From VBDM01 sp041496705 (GTDB taxonomy: Bacteria; Pseudomonadota; Gammaproteobacteria; Burkholderiales; SG8-39): DNA of 49,586 nt. The position numbers and the translations under genes were made by a program. The stretch lies in the NCBI GenBank assembly GCA_041496705.1, contig JBGQFD010000011.1, positions 1 to 49,586 of the forward strand. The letters are read 5' to 3'. Every line of letters begins with the position of its first letter. Within the stretch, counting starts at the first letter, position 1. A model generated the notes under the pieces. The model had not been told where the DNA came from, did not search any database, and saw nothing but the letters and a program-made list of their open reading frames with translations. Positions 7,185-16,200 of the stretch are shown here, piece after piece.

Positions 7185-10073
7185 ATGAGCCTGATGAAGG
7201 AATTCCTCTCGAGCTCGTACATGTCCGGCGCCAATGCGCCCTTCATCGAAGAGCTCTACGAAGCCTACCTCGCCGATCCCGGGTCGGTACCCGAGCAGTG
7301 GCGGGAGTACTTCGACAAGCTGCAGCTCCTCCCAGGGGCCGGGCAAGGCGGGCGCGACGTCGCGCATGCCCCCATCGTCGAGGCGTTCGCCCAGCAGGCG
7401 AAGTTCCCGGTGCGACGGGCGCCGTCGGCGAGCCTCGACCGCAAGCAGGTCTCGGTCATCCAGCTGGTCGCCGAATACCGGGTGCGCGGGGTTTTCGTCG
7501 CCGACATCGACCCGCTCAAGCGCCAGGAGCGCCCGCGCATCGCCGAGCTCGAGCCCGCGTACTACGACCTGACCGACGCAGACATGGACACGGTGTTCAA
7601 CACCGGCTCGTTCATCGGTCCGGAGCAGGCCACGCTTCGCGAAATCATCGGGGCGCTGCAGGAGACCTACTGCGGCACCCTCGGCGTCGAGTACATGTAC
7701 ATCGGTAGCCGCGCCGAGAAGCGCTGGATCCAGGAACGCCTCGAGCCGATCCGCTCCAAGCCCAGCTATTCCGCCGACTACAAGCGCCACATCCTGGAAA
7801 GGCTGACTGCCGCCGAGGGCCTCGAAAGGTTCCTGCACACGCGCTACGTCGGGCAGAAGCGATTTTCCCTCGAAGGCGGGGAGACGATGATCCCGGTGCT
7901 CGACAACCTGCTGCAGCGCGCCGGCGAAGCCGGAGTGCAGGAGCTGGTGATCGGCATGGCCCATCGCGGCCGGCTCAACGTGCTCGTCAACACCCTGGGC
8001 AAGATGCCCAAGGACCTGTTTTCGGAGTTCGAAGGCAAGCACGACGACGCCCTCCTCGCGGGGGACGTGAAGTACCACCAGGGGTTCTCCTCGGACATCA
8101 ACACGCCCGGCGGGCCGATGCACCTGACGCTCGCGTTCAATCCTTCGCACCTCGAGATCGTGAATCCGGTAGTCGAAGGCTCGGTTCGCGCGCGCCAGCA
8201 CCGCCGCAAGGACCGCAAGGGCGAGCAGGTGCTGCCGGTACTGATCCACGGGGACGCCGCGGTGGCGGGGCAGGGCGTGGTGATGGAGACCCTGAACCTG
8301 TCCAACACGCGCGGCTACGGCACCGGCGGCACGGTCCACATCGTGCTCAACAACCAGATCGGGTTCACCACCTCGGATCCGCGCGACGCCCGCTCGACGC
8401 TGTACTGCACCGACGTCATGAAGATGGTCGAGGCGCCCATTTTCCACGTCAACGGCGACGACCCTGAAGGCGCCGTCATGGCGATCGAAATCGCCCTCGA
8501 CTACCGGATGAAGTTCAAGAAGGACGTCGTCGTCGACATCGTGTGCTTCCGCAAACTCGGCCACAACGAGCAGGACGAGCCGATGGTCACGCAGCCGCTG
8601 ATGTACAAGATCATCAATGCCCACCCCGGCACGCGCAAGCATTACGCCGGGAAGCTCGCAGCTCAGGGCGTGATCGGCGCCGAAGACGCGGACAAGCTGG
8701 TCGCGACGTTGCGCCAGGCGCTCGACGGTGGTTACCACACCAACAAGACAATTCTTTCGAACTTCAAGCCGCCGTTCGCGGTGGACTGGTCGAAGTACAG
8801 GAACACCAAGTGGAACGAGAACGACGACACGACGCTGCCGCTTGCCGACCTTCAGGCGCTCGCCGAGAAGCTGACCACGATTCCGCCCAGTTTCAAGCTG
8901 CACCCGCGCGTCGAGAAGATCATCGCCGATCGCCGCCTAATGGGGCAGGGCAAGATGCCGGTCGACTGGGGCATGGCGGAGAACCTTGCCTACGCGTCGC
9001 TCCTCAAGGACGGATTCGCGGTGCGCATTTCCGGGCAGGACAGCGGCCGCGGCACCTTCTTCCACCGCCATGCGGTGTTGCACGACCAGAACCGCGAGAA
9101 ATGGGATTCCGGCACGTACATCCCGCTGAACCATATCGCTCCGAACCAGGGGGACTTCGTCGTCATCGACTCGGTGCTCTCGGAGGAGGCCGTCCTCGGC
9201 TTCGAGTACGGCTATTCGACCTCGGAGCCGAACGAACTGGTGGTATGGGAGGCGCAGTTCGGCGATTTCGTCAACGGGGCGCAGGTGGTGATCGACCAGT
9301 TCGTCGCCGCGGGCGAGGTCAAGTGGGGCCGCATTTGCGGCATGGTGATGATGCTGCCGCACGGCTACGAGGGACAGGGGCCCGAGCATTCTTCCGGGCG
9401 CCCCGAGCGCTTCCTGCAGCTCTGCGCCGATCACAATATCCAGGTGTGCGTCCCGGCGACCCCGGTGCAGATGTTCTTCCTCCTGCGCCGGCAGATGATC
9501 CGACCCTACCGCAAGCCGCTCATCATCTTCACTCCGAAGAGCCTGCTGCGCCACAAGGAGTCGGTATCGCCGCTGGAGGAGTTCGCCGAGAGCAAGTTCA
9601 GGCCGGTCAACGCCGACTGGGATACCGATATCAAGCCCGAGGGCGTCAAGCGCGTGATCTTCTGTTGCGGCAAGGTGTTTTTCGACCTGATGGCCGCGCG
9701 CAAGGAGCGCGGCGTCAGGGACATCGCCATCGCGCGCATCGCCCAGCTCTATCCGTTCCCGCACGACGAGTTCCAGAAGCAGATCAACCTCTATGCCAAC
9801 GCGCGCGAAGTGCTGTGGTGCCAGGAGGAGCCCGGCAACCAGGGCGCGTGGCACCGCATCCAGCACTATCTGCTTCGCCACATGCGCGAGGACCAGATTC
9901 TCGCCTACGCGATGCGGGCTTCGTCGGCCTCACCCGCAGCGGGCTACGCGTCCCTGCACAACGAGCAGCAGAAGGAGCTGGTCGACGCCGCCTTCCGGCC
10001 GGTCGCGGAAAACCTGGTGCGCCCGGTGCAGGGAACGGGACGGGCACCGCGCGACGCGCGCAGCTCGGGTTAG
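7185..10073 (+). CDS. sucA: 2-oxoglutarate dehydrogenase E1 component
   Basis: SucA (OdhA) is the thiamine-diphosphate-dependent decarboxylase of the 2-oxoglutarate dehydrogenase complex. The N-terminus has the short E2-binding segment SSYMSGANAPFIEELYEAYL. Downstream are MAHRGRLNVLVNTLGK, the ThDP and Mg region with NNQIGFTTSDPRDARSTLYC, and GHNEQDEPMVTQP. The transketolase-like pyrimidine domain shows SGQDSGRGTFFHRHAVLHDQ and LPHGYEGQGPEHSSGRPERF. Length 962 is typical. It starts 36 bp after gltA with a GGAG site and is followed 12 bp later by sucB, so it is part of the long sdh-gltA-suc operon. Confidence 0.96.
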   Translation: MSLMKEFLSSSYMSGANAPFIEELYEAYLADPGSVPEQWREYFDKLQLLPGAGQGGRDVAHAPIVEAFAQQAKFPVRRAPSASLDRKQVSVIQLVAEYRVRGVFVADIDPLKRQERPRIAELEPAYYDLTDADMDTVFNTGSFIGPEQATLREIIGALQETYCGTLGVEYMYIGSRAEKRWIQERLEPIRSKPSYSADYKRHILERLTAAEGLERFLHTRYVGQKRFSLEGGETMIPVLDNLLQRAGEAGVQELVIGMAHRGRLNVLVNTLGKMPKDLFSEFEGKHDDALLAGDVKYHQGFSSDINTPGGPMHLTLAFNPSHLEIVNPVVEGSVRARQHRRKDRKGEQVLPVLIHGDAAVAGQGVVMETLNLSNTRGYGTGGTVHIVLNNQIGFTTSDPRDARSTLYCTDVMKMVEAPIFHVNGDDPEGAVMAIEIALDYRMKFKKDVVVDIVCFRKLGHNEQDEPMVTQPLMYKIINAHPGTRKHYAGKLAAQGVIGAEDADKLVATLRQALDGGYHTNKTILSNFKPPFAVDWSKYRNTKWNENDDTTLPLADLQALAEKLTTIPPSFKLHPRVEKIIADRRLMGQGKMPVDWGMAENLAYASLLKDGFAVRISGQDSGRGTFFHRHAVLHDQNREKWDSGTYIPLNHIAPNQGDFVVIDSVLSEEAVLGFEYGYSTSEPNELVVWEAQFGDFVNGAQVVIDQFVAAGEVKWGRICGMVMMLPHGYEGQGPEHSSGRPERFLQLCADHNIQVCVPATPVQMFFLLRRQMIRPYRKPLIIFTPKSLLRHKESVSPLEEFAESKFRPVNADWDTDIKPEGVKRVIFCCGKVFFDLMAARKERGVRDIAIARIAQLYPFPHDEFQKQINLYANAREVLWCQEEPGNQGAWHRIQHYLLRHMREDQILAYAMRASSASPAAGYASLHNEQQKELVDAAFRPVAENLVRPVQGTGRAPRDARSSG

Positions 10074-10085
10074 CCGGACGCGAGC

Positions 10086-11291
10086 ATGCTGATCGAAGTC
10101 AAAGTCCCGCAGCTCTCGGAATCCGTTTCGGAAGCCACGCTGCTCGCCTGGCACAGGAAGGTCGGCGAGGCGGTCAAGCGCGACGAGAACCTGATCGACA
10201 TCGAGACCGACAAGGTGGTGCTCGAGCTTCCGGCCCCCGCAGACGGCGTGCTGTTGAAAATCGAGAAGGGCGACGGAGGCGTCGTGAAGGCAGGCGAAGT
10301 CATCGCGACCATAGACACCGAAGGCAAGGCCGCGGCAGGCGTGCCGGCCGCTGCTCCTGCGCCGACGGCCCCAAGGGCCGCTCCCGCGCCAGCGCCGGCA
10401 ATGCCGGCGGCAAGAAAGATCGCCGCGGAAAGGGGCCTGGAGACCTCCGCCATCGCGGGCAGCGGGCGCGGTGGCCGGGTGACGAAAGCCGATGTCCTGT
10501 CCCAGGAAGCAAGAGCGCCCGCGCCGTCTTCGAGCCGGCCGTCCTTGCCCACGCCGCCTCCACCGATCGACGTCGACCGGATCCTCGCGAACCGACCCGA
10601 GCAGCGCGTGCCGATGTCGCGCCTGCGCGCGCGCATTGCCGAGCGCCTGGTGCAGTCGCAATCCACCGCGGCGATCCTCACCACGTTCAACGAAGTCAAC
10701 ATGCAGCCGGTGATGGACCTGCGCAAGAAGTACCAGGAACGCTTCGAGAAGGAGCACGGCGTGCGCCTGGGCTTCATGTCGTTCTTCGTAAAGGCGGCGG
10801 TGCACGCGCTGAAGAAGTACCCGCTCGTCAATGCCTCGATCGACGGCAACGACATCGTCTACCACGGGTTCTTCGACATCGGCGTTGCGGTCGGCAGCCC
10901 GCGCGGCCTGGTGGTGCCGATCCTGCGCGATGCGGACCAGCTCGGCTTCGCAGACGTCGAGAAAAAGATTGCCGATTTCGGCAAACGCGCTCAGGACGGC
11001 AAGCTCACCATCGAGGAACTGACCGGCGGCACGTTTTCGATCTCCAACGGCGGGGTGTTCGGATCGATGCTTTCCACCCCGATCATCAATCCGCCGCAGT
11101 CGGCGATCCTGGGCGTGCACGCGACCCGCGACCGCCCGGTCGTCGAGAACGGGCAGATCGTGATCCGGCCGATCAACTACTTCGCGCTGTCCTACGACCA
11201 CCGCATCATCGACGGCCGCGAGGCGGTACTGTCGCTGGTGGCGATCAAGGAAGCGCTGGAAGATCCGGCCAGGCTGTTGCTCGACCTTTGA
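10086..11291 (+). CDS. sucB: dihydrolipoyllysine-residue succinyltransferase (E2 of 2-oxoglutarate dehydrogenase)
   Basis: SucB (OdhB) forms the core of the complex and transfers succinyl from lipoate to CoA. It has one lipoyl domain (residues 1-77) with lipoyl Lys43 in ETDKVVLELPAPADG, then an Ala/Pro-rich linker. The E3/E1-binding domain (about 100-137) contains ARKIAAERGLETSAIAGSGR. The acyltransferase domain (about 170-401) ends with SYDHRIIDGREAV, whose His372 and Asp376 are catalytic. Length 401 is normal. It is the last gene of the plus-strand run before a convergent hairpin. Its partner E3 (lpdA) is separated from it by an opposite-strand cytochrome gene. Confidence 0.95.
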   Translation: MLIEVKVPQLSESVSEATLLAWHRKVGEAVKRDENLIDIETDKVVLELPAPADGVLLKIEKGDGGVVKAGEVIATIDTEGKAAAGVPAAAPAPTAPRAAPAPAPAMPAARKIAAERGLETSAIAGSGRGGRVTKADVLSQEARAPAPSSSRPSLPTPPPPIDVDRILANRPEQRVPMSRLRARIAERLVQSQSTAAILTTFNEVNMQPVMDLRKKYQERFEKEHGVRLGFMSFFVKAAVHALKKYPLVNASIDGNDIVYHGFFDIGVAVGSPRGLVVPILRDADQLGFADVEKKIADFGKRAQDGKLTIEELTGGTFSISNGGVFGSMLSTPIINPPQSAILGVHATRDRPVVENGQIVIRPINYFALSYDHRIIDGREAVLSLVAIKEALEDPARLLLDL

Positions 11292-11299
11292 GCAAAACC

Positions 11300-11332
11300 G
11301 GCGACAGCCCGGGTCTTGTCCGGTCTGTCGCC
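11300..11332. terminator. bidirectional hairpin terminator between sucB and the cytochrome c gene
   Basis: GGCGACAG (11300-11307) and CTGTCGCC (11325-11332) form a perfect 8-bp stem. CCGG at 11309-11312 and 11320-11323 can pair inside it. TTATTGAT follows on the plus strand. On the minus strand the stem is followed by GGTTTTGC. It fills the 41-bp convergent gap and abuts the cytochrome stop codon, as expected for a terminator serving both genes. Confidence 0.6.
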
Positions 11333-12268
11333 TTATTGATCGAGAGACCCCAAGTACGCCGCGAGTGCGATCATGTCGTCGTCGGTGAGTTTGGCGACCA
11401 CAGCTTTCATGAGTTCGACCCACGGGCCCTTGCGGTTGCCGTTTTTCATGTCGTTGAGCTGGCGGAAATTGTAGGTAGCCGGACGACCGGCGATGCCCGG
11501 CACCTCGCCGAGACCTTTGAGCGTCGGGCCGTGGCAGATAGTGCAGGGAATCGTCCTGCCATCGCCGCCGGCCATCAAGGCCGCGCCTTTGGCGATGCTG
11601 CCGACCGGGACATAGTCGATGAATCCGGACCTGGGATCGCGCAGGTGTGCGCGCGCCGGATCCTGCGGCAGTACGATGATGCGGCTGCCGATCGGCTCCA
11701 TGGCGCCGTCGGCTGTGGCGAACCGCATGCCACCCGCTCCCACGTAACTCTTTTGCACGGCGCTGGTTTCGACCACCTTGTTGTAGCCCGGGCGCGGTTT
11801 GAGCGCGGCGAAATACTCCGCGGCGGCCTTGACGTCGGCGTCCGAAAGCACCTTGGCCATTGCGATCATCACGGTCGCGCGAATGCCCTTGCGCTCGTCG
11901 TTCTTGAACGCCGCCATCTGACGAATGATGTAGGCGGCGGGAAGCCCGGCGATGCCGGCGGATTCCGGATGGCCGTCACCAGAGGTCAGGTGACATTGCG
12001 CGCAGGCGCGGCCGGCGGGCCGTGGCCCGCCATGAGCGACCACCTCCGGCATCGGGGGGTGCTCATCGGGGAACCAGTCCGGCGGATTGAAATTGTCGTC
12101 GATTTGCGCCTGCGTGTACTGCCGGGTACTGCCGGGCACCGTCTTCACAATCACCTTGTCCTGCGGCTGGGGAGGCGGCGTAACCGGATATGCCCAGTCC
12201 GGATTGTCGGCTGCGATTGCGATGCCCGCCAGCAAGGCGAGCACCGGCAGTGCAATAATCGTCCGCAT
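11333..12268 (-). CDS. periplasmic dihaem cytochrome c (c4-like)
   Basis: The protein begins with a clear signal peptide (MRTIIALPVLALLAGIAIAA) and has two CxxCH haem sites, CAQCH at residues 89-93 and CTICH at 242-246. Repeated stretches around each site (AGIAGLPAAYIIRQMAAFKN and AGRPATYNFRQLNDMKNGNR) show two related cytochrome domains, as in cytochrome c4. Methionines that could serve as sixth ligands are present. The likely role is periplasmic electron transfer; the redox partner is not encoded nearby. A strong GGAGGA lies just upstream of the ATG. The gene is inserted backwards between sucB and lpdA, so it is not part of that operon. Confidence 0.85.
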   Translation of the reverse strand: MRTIIALPVLALLAGIAIAADNPDWAYPVTPPPQPQDKVIVKTVPGSTRQYTQAQIDDNFNPPDWFPDEHPPMPEVVAHGGPRPAGRACAQCHLTSGDGHPESAGIAGLPAAYIIRQMAAFKNDERKGIRATVMIAMAKVLSDADVKAAAEYFAALKPRPGYNKVVETSAVQKSYVGAGGMRFATADGAMEPIGSRIIVLPQDPARAHLRDPRSGFIDYVPVGSIAKGAALMAGGDGRTIPCTICHGPTLKGLGEVPGIAGRPATYNFRQLNDMKNGNRKGPWVELMKAVVAKLTDDDMIALAAYLGSLDQ

Positions 12269-12318
12269 GGCATTCCTCCAATTTGATGTTACCTGTCGGG
12301 TCTTGGGCCGCGCAGTTT

Positions 12319-12341
12319 ATTTTCTCTTACATTCAGAAAAT
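12319..12341. promoter_or_regulatory. inverted repeat in the cytochrome c / lpdA divergent gap
   Basis: ATTTTCT and AGAAAAT are separated by 9 nt and form a perfect 7-9-7 inverted repeat. It lies in the 266-bp gap between the divergent cytochrome c and lpdA genes, in an AT-rich patch within otherwise GC-rich DNA. It could be a regulator site for either gene. The rest of the gap shows no promoter I would call with confidence. Confidence 0.25.
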
Positions 12342-12534
12342 TAGCATCTTGAGGCGTGGCTTCTAGCGAATTTCACGGCAGCATTCTTATGCAGGCGCGC
12401 CACTTTACCCTCTTTTGCGTCACCGCAAACTCGCGAGCGCGCTGCGCAGGCATCCAGCGGTCGGGTGTGGCTCGTGTAACATCGCGAGGCACCGGGAAAG
12501 CAATAGCCCATAGCGTGTCGAACGAAGGGTGATC

Positions 12535-13959
12535 ATGGCCCAAGCATTTGACGTCGTAGTCATCGGCGGAGGACCTGGAGGCTACGTCGCCGCGATCCGC
12601 GCCGCGCAGCTCGGCCTCAAGACCGCCTGCGTGGACCAGTGGCGGGGCGCGGACGGCAAGCCCGCGCTCGGCGGGGCCTGTACCAACGTTGGCTGTATTC
12701 CTTCGAAAGCATTGCTGCAATCGTCGGAGAATTTCGAGCAAGCTGGACACCACTTCGCCGATCACGGTGTTCGCGTGAAGGGGCTTGAGCTCGATCTGCA
12801 GCAGATGCTCAGGCGCAAAGACAAGGTGGTCAAGGCGAGCAACGACGGCATCGTCTATCTCTTCAAGAAGAACAAGATCGCGTTCTTCCACGGCAGCGGA
12901 AGCTTCGTGAGCGCCGGCGCGAACGGCTCCGAAGTGGCGATCAATGGCGCGCAGAACGAAACCTTGGCGGCAAAGCATGTCATCGTCGCGACCGGTTCCA
13001 ATCCCCGCGCGCTGCCGGGAACGGAATTCGACGAGAAGTTGATCCTGAGCAATACGGGAGCGCTCGAAATTCCCGACGTGCCGAAGCGCCTTGGTGTCAT
13101 CGGCGCGGGCGTCATCGGCTTGGAGATGGGGAGCGTGTGGCGCCGGCTCGGCTCGGAGGTGACGATTCTCGAAGCGCTGCCGGGTTTTCTCGGTGCCGCG
13201 GACGAGCAGATCGCCAAGGAAGCCTGGAAGATCTTCGCCAAGCAGGGCCTTAAGATCCATCTCGGAGTCCAGATCACGGGCGTGAGGGCGAAGAAGGACG
13301 TGAGCGTCGAATACGCCGATTCCCAGGGCAAGTCGCAGAGCATCGTCGTTGACAGACTGATCGTGTCCATCGGCCGCGTGCCCAACACGAACGGGCTCAA
13401 CGCAGAAGGCGTGGGCCTCAAGCTCGATGAGCGCGGTTTCATCGCGGTCGACGAGCACTGCCGCACCAACCTGTCCAACGTGTGGGCGGTCGGCGATGTG
13501 GTGCGCGGCCCGATGCTCGCCCACAAAGCCGAGGAAGAAGGCGCGGCGGTCGCCGAGCGCATCGCCGGCAAGAAGCCCCACGTGGATTTCAACACCGTTC
13601 CGTGGGTGATCTACACCGCGCCGGAAATCGCCTGGGTCGGAAAGACCGAGCAGCAGCTCAAAGCCGATGGCGTCGAATACCGCGCCGGCACGTTCCCGTT
13701 CTCCGCGAACGCCCGGGCGCGTGCTCTCGGCGACACGAGCGGGCTGGTGAAATTCCTCGCCGACGCGAAGACCGACGCGATCCTCGGTGCGCACATCATG
13801 GGGCCTTTCGCCGGCGAGCTGATCGCCGAAGCCGTGGTGGCGATGGAGTTCCACGGCTCAAGCGAGGACATCGGCATGATCTGCCACGCCCATCCGTCGC
13901 TTTCCGAGGCCGTGAAGGACGCGGCGCTGGCGGTGGACCAGCGGGCGATCAATATCTGA
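12535..13959 (+). CDS. lpdA: dihydrolipoyl dehydrogenase (E3)
   Basis: This flavoprotein reoxidises dihydrolipoate on the 2-oxoglutarate dehydrogenase E2, using NAD. The FAD site is VVVIGGGPGGYVAAIRAAQLG. The redox disulfide is Cys49/Cys54 in GGACTNVGCIPSKALLQSSE. The NAD site is LGVIGAGVIGLEMGSVWRRL, the second FAD motif is VWAVGDVVRGPMLAHKA, and the C-terminal active-site His is in HAHPSLSEAV. Length 474 is standard. The ATG at 12535 has AAGGG 5 nt upstream; a GTG two codons earlier is less likely. It must be expressed from its own promoter because the cytochrome gene separates it from sucB. Its stop shares a base with the zapE start. Confidence 0.95.
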   Translation: MAQAFDVVVIGGGPGGYVAAIRAAQLGLKTACVDQWRGADGKPALGGACTNVGCIPSKALLQSSENFEQAGHHFADHGVRVKGLELDLQQMLRRKDKVVKASNDGIVYLFKKNKIAFFHGSGSFVSAGANGSEVAINGAQNETLAAKHVIVATGSNPRALPGTEFDEKLILSNTGALEIPDVPKRLGVIGAGVIGLEMGSVWRRLGSEVTILEALPGFLGAADEQIAKEAWKIFAKQGLKIHLGVQITGVRAKKDVSVEYADSQGKSQSIVVDRLIVSIGRVPNTNGLNAEGVGLKLDERGFIAVDEHCRTNLSNVWAVGDVVRGPMLAHKAEEEGAAVAERIAGKKPHVDFNTVPWVIYTAPEIAWVGKTEQQLKADGVEYRAGTFPFSANARARALGDTSGLVKFLADAKTDAILGAHIMGPFAGELIAEAVVAMEFHGSSEDIGMICHAHPSLSEAVKDAALAVDQRAINI

Positions 13960-15128
13960 TGAACGACGGCAGCCCACTCGAGGCCGCAGAAGAGTCAGAC
14001 GAGTCCGGCGAAAATCTCTCGGTCATCGACCTCTACCAGCGTGCGCTGCGGCGGCGCGGCTTCAAGAGCGACAGCTCCCAGATGCGAGCGGTCGAGCGCC
14101 TGCAGCAGCTCTACGAGGAGTGGACGGCCTACAAGGCGAGGCGCAGCACGGCGCTCAGACGCCTCGTGGTGCGTCCGCCGCTGCCGCGCGGCGTCTACCT
14201 GTGGGGCGGGGTCGGACGCGGCAAGAGCTTCCTCATGGACAGCTTCTATCTGTGCCTGCCGCTGGTGCGCAAGCGCCGCGTGCACTTCCACCATTTCATG
14301 CGCGACGTACATCGCGAACTGGAGGAGCTCAAGGACCGCGAGGACTCCGTGGGCGTCCTCGCCGAGCGCATCGCCAAGCGCTATCGCCTCATCTGCTTCG
14401 ACGAGATGCACATCAACGACATCGCCGACGCGCTCATCATAGGTCGCCTGCTCGGACGGACGCTGGATCTCGGTGTGGTCTACTGCATGACCTCCAACTA
14501 CCGCCCGGACGAACTCTACAAGGACGGGCTCAAGCGCGAGCATTTCCTGCCGGCCATCGCGCTGCTCAAGGAGCGGCTCGACGTGCTGCACGTCGACGGC
14601 GGGGTGGACTACAGGCAGAAGATGCTCGAGGGGGTCAAGGTGTACCACGCGCCGCTCGGCGCATTGGCCGAGCGCGCTCTGATGGATGCGTTCAGGCGGA
14701 TCGCAGAGGTCGAGGAGGAATTTCACGAGCTCGACGTCGAAGGCCGCGTGATTCCCTTCCGTCATCGGGCGGGCGGCGTGGTGTGGTTCGACTTCAAGGT
14801 GATCTGCGGCTGGGGACGCTCGCAGCACGACTACCTGGATCTGGCCAAGCGTTTCCATACCGTGATCGTGGGCGACGTGCCACGAATGGGACTCGCTCTC
14901 GCCGAGGAAGCGCAGCGTTTCACGCTCATGGTCGACGTCTTCTACGACAATCGCGTGAAGCTGATCGTCTCGGCCGCCGCCGAGCCGGGCGATTTGCTGC
15001 GCTTCGAGGAAGACCCGGGCGACGCGCGCCTGCGCGCCCTCAGGTTCGAGTTCGACCGGACCTCCAGCCGGCTGCTCGAGATGCAGTCGCGCGAGTACCT
15101 GGCCGAGGGCCGGCGCGTTCCGGCCTGA
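13959..15128 (+). CDS. zapE: cell division ATPase ZapE (AFG1-like)
   Basis: ZapE is an AFG1-family P-loop ATPase that in E. coli acts at the Z ring during stress. The Walker A motif is GGVGRGKSFLMD and Walker B is RLICFDEMHIND. Other family segments are VHFHHFMRDVH, MTSNYRPDELYKDGLKREHF and WFDFKVICG. Starting at the ATG that overlaps the lpdA stop (TGATG) gives 389 residues, the usual length. Longer readings upstream lie inside lpdA in another frame. The lpd-zapE pairing implies co-transcription; a direct functional link is not evident. Confidence 0.9.
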   Translation: MNDGSPLEAAEESDESGENLSVIDLYQRALRRRGFKSDSSQMRAVERLQQLYEEWTAYKARRSTALRRLVVRPPLPRGVYLWGGVGRGKSFLMDSFYLCLPLVRKRRVHFHHFMRDVHRELEELKDREDSVGVLAERIAKRYRLICFDEMHINDIADALIIGRLLGRTLDLGVVYCMTSNYRPDELYKDGLKREHFLPAIALLKERLDVLHVDGGVDYRQKMLEGVKVYHAPLGALAERALMDAFRRIAEVEEEFHELDVEGRVIPFRHRAGGVVWFDFKVICGWGRSQHDYLDLAKRFHTVIVGDVPRMGLALAEEAQRFTLMVDVFYDNRVKLIVSAAAEPGDLLRFEEDPGDARLRALRFEFDRTSSRLLEMQSREYLAEGRRVPA

Positions 15129-15151
15129 GGCGTTGGGCGCGGCGGCGCCGG

Positions 15152-15157
15152 TATAAT
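15152..15157 (+). promoter_or_regulatory. -10 element upstream of acuI
   Basis: A perfect TATAAT lies 45 nt before the acuI ATG in the 73-bp gap after zapE. No convincing -35 hexamer is spaced 16-18 bp away. A GGCCC-CTGC-GGGCC hairpin (15170-15183) in the presumed leader may affect mRNA stability. Confidence 0.4.
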
Positions 15158-15201
15158 TCATCCGAAGACGGCCCCTGCGGGCCACCCCACGGAAAGCGAC
15201 C

Positions 15202-16194
15202 ATGGACAAGTTCAAGGTGTACCGCATTCGCGAGGCGGACAAGAAGGTGACTGCGGGATTCGAGCAGGCGTCCGTGGACGAGCTCGACGCCGGAGATGTG
15301 GTGATTCGCGTGGCCTACTCGAGCGTCAACTACAAGGATGCTCTTGCGGCGACCGGCACGGGTCGAATCATCCGGCGTTTTCCCTGCGTGGGCGGGATCG
15401 ATCTCTCGGGCACGGTCACGCAGTCGGGCGACGCGCGTTTCCGCAAAGGCGACGCCGTCATCTGCACCAGCTACGATCTGGGCGTGGCCCACGACGGTGG
15501 CTACGCCGAGGTCGCGCGCGTGCCGGCTGACTGGGTGGTACCCATGCCCAAGGGCCTCAACCTGCAAGACGCCATGGCGCTCGGCACCGCAGGGTATACG
15601 GCGGCGCTCGCCGTCGTGCGCATGCAGGCGAACGGGTTGAAACCGGAGGCCGGCCCGGTGATCGTCAGCGGCGCCACCGGCGGCGTGGGGTCGATCGCCA
15701 TCGACATTCTTGCGCGGCTCGGCTACCGGGTGGTCGCCCTCACCGGCAAGGAAGCGGCTGCAGGCTACCTGAAGCGCCTCGGGGCTGCGGAGATCATGTC
15801 TCGCAATAATCTCGATCTCGCCAAGATCAAGCCGCTCGACAAGACGCTTTGGGCCGGCGCAGTCGACAACCTGGGCGGAGACGTGCTCGCCTGGATGGCG
15901 AGCACCATGATGCCAGGCGGTGCCATCGCTTCGATCGGGCTCGCGGCGAGCATGAGCCTGAACACCACGGTGGCGCCTTTCATCCTGCGCGGGGTGAGCC
16001 TGCTCGGCATCGATTCCGGCTACACGCCGATGCCGCTGCGCCAGGAAGTCTGGCGGTCTCTGGCGAACGAGATGCGGCCTCCGCACCTCGCAGAAATCAC
16101 CCGCACCATTCCGTTTGACGAACTGCCGCAGGCGTTCGACGGGTTGCTGCAGGGCAAGGCGAAAGGGCGCATCGTGGTCGACATGGCGGCATGA
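15202..16194 (+). CDS. acuI: acrylyl-CoA reductase (NADPH), YhdH/AcuI family
   Basis: AcuI is a medium-chain dehydrogenase/reductase that reduces acryloyl-CoA to propionyl-CoA, detoxifying acrylate. Visible are the YSSVNYKDALAATGTGRII start of the MDR fold, VGGIDLSGTV, and the nucleotide-binding VSGATGGVGSIAIDILARLG. The end (LPQAFDGLLQGKAKGRIVVD) is a family hallmark. It lacks the structural zinc-finger cysteines, as expected for the quinone-oxidoreductase branch. Length 330 is typical. The product, propionyl-CoA, fits the neighbouring prpE and the prpBC genes at the window start. A broader enoyl-CoA or quinone reductase role cannot be excluded. Confidence 0.8.
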   Translation: MDKFKVYRIREADKKVTAGFEQASVDELDAGDVVIRVAYSSVNYKDALAATGTGRIIRRFPCVGGIDLSGTVTQSGDARFRKGDAVICTSYDLGVAHDGGYAEVARVPADWVVPMPKGLNLQDAMALGTAGYTAALAVVRMQANGLKPEAGPVIVSGATGGVGSIAIDILARLGYRVVALTGKEAAAGYLKRLGAAEIMSRNNLDLAKIKPLDKTLWAGAVDNLGGDVLAWMASTMMPGGAIASIGLAASMSLNTTVAPFILRGVSLLGIDSGYTPMPLRQEVWRSLANEMRPPHLAEITRTIPFDELPQAFDGLLQGKAKGRIVVDMAA

Positions 16195-16200
16195 GCGACG

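Noticed and set aside
5823..8903. 1026-codon open frame on the minus strand opposite gltA and sucA
   Set aside because: It covers two well-conserved genes and shows no recognisable domain. Its length comes from third-position GC bias.
8543..12286. 1247-codon plus-strand frame through sucA, sucB and the cytochrome gene
   Set aside because: It is out of frame with sucA and sucB and antisense to the cytochrome. The product is Arg/Ala/Gly-rich without motifs.
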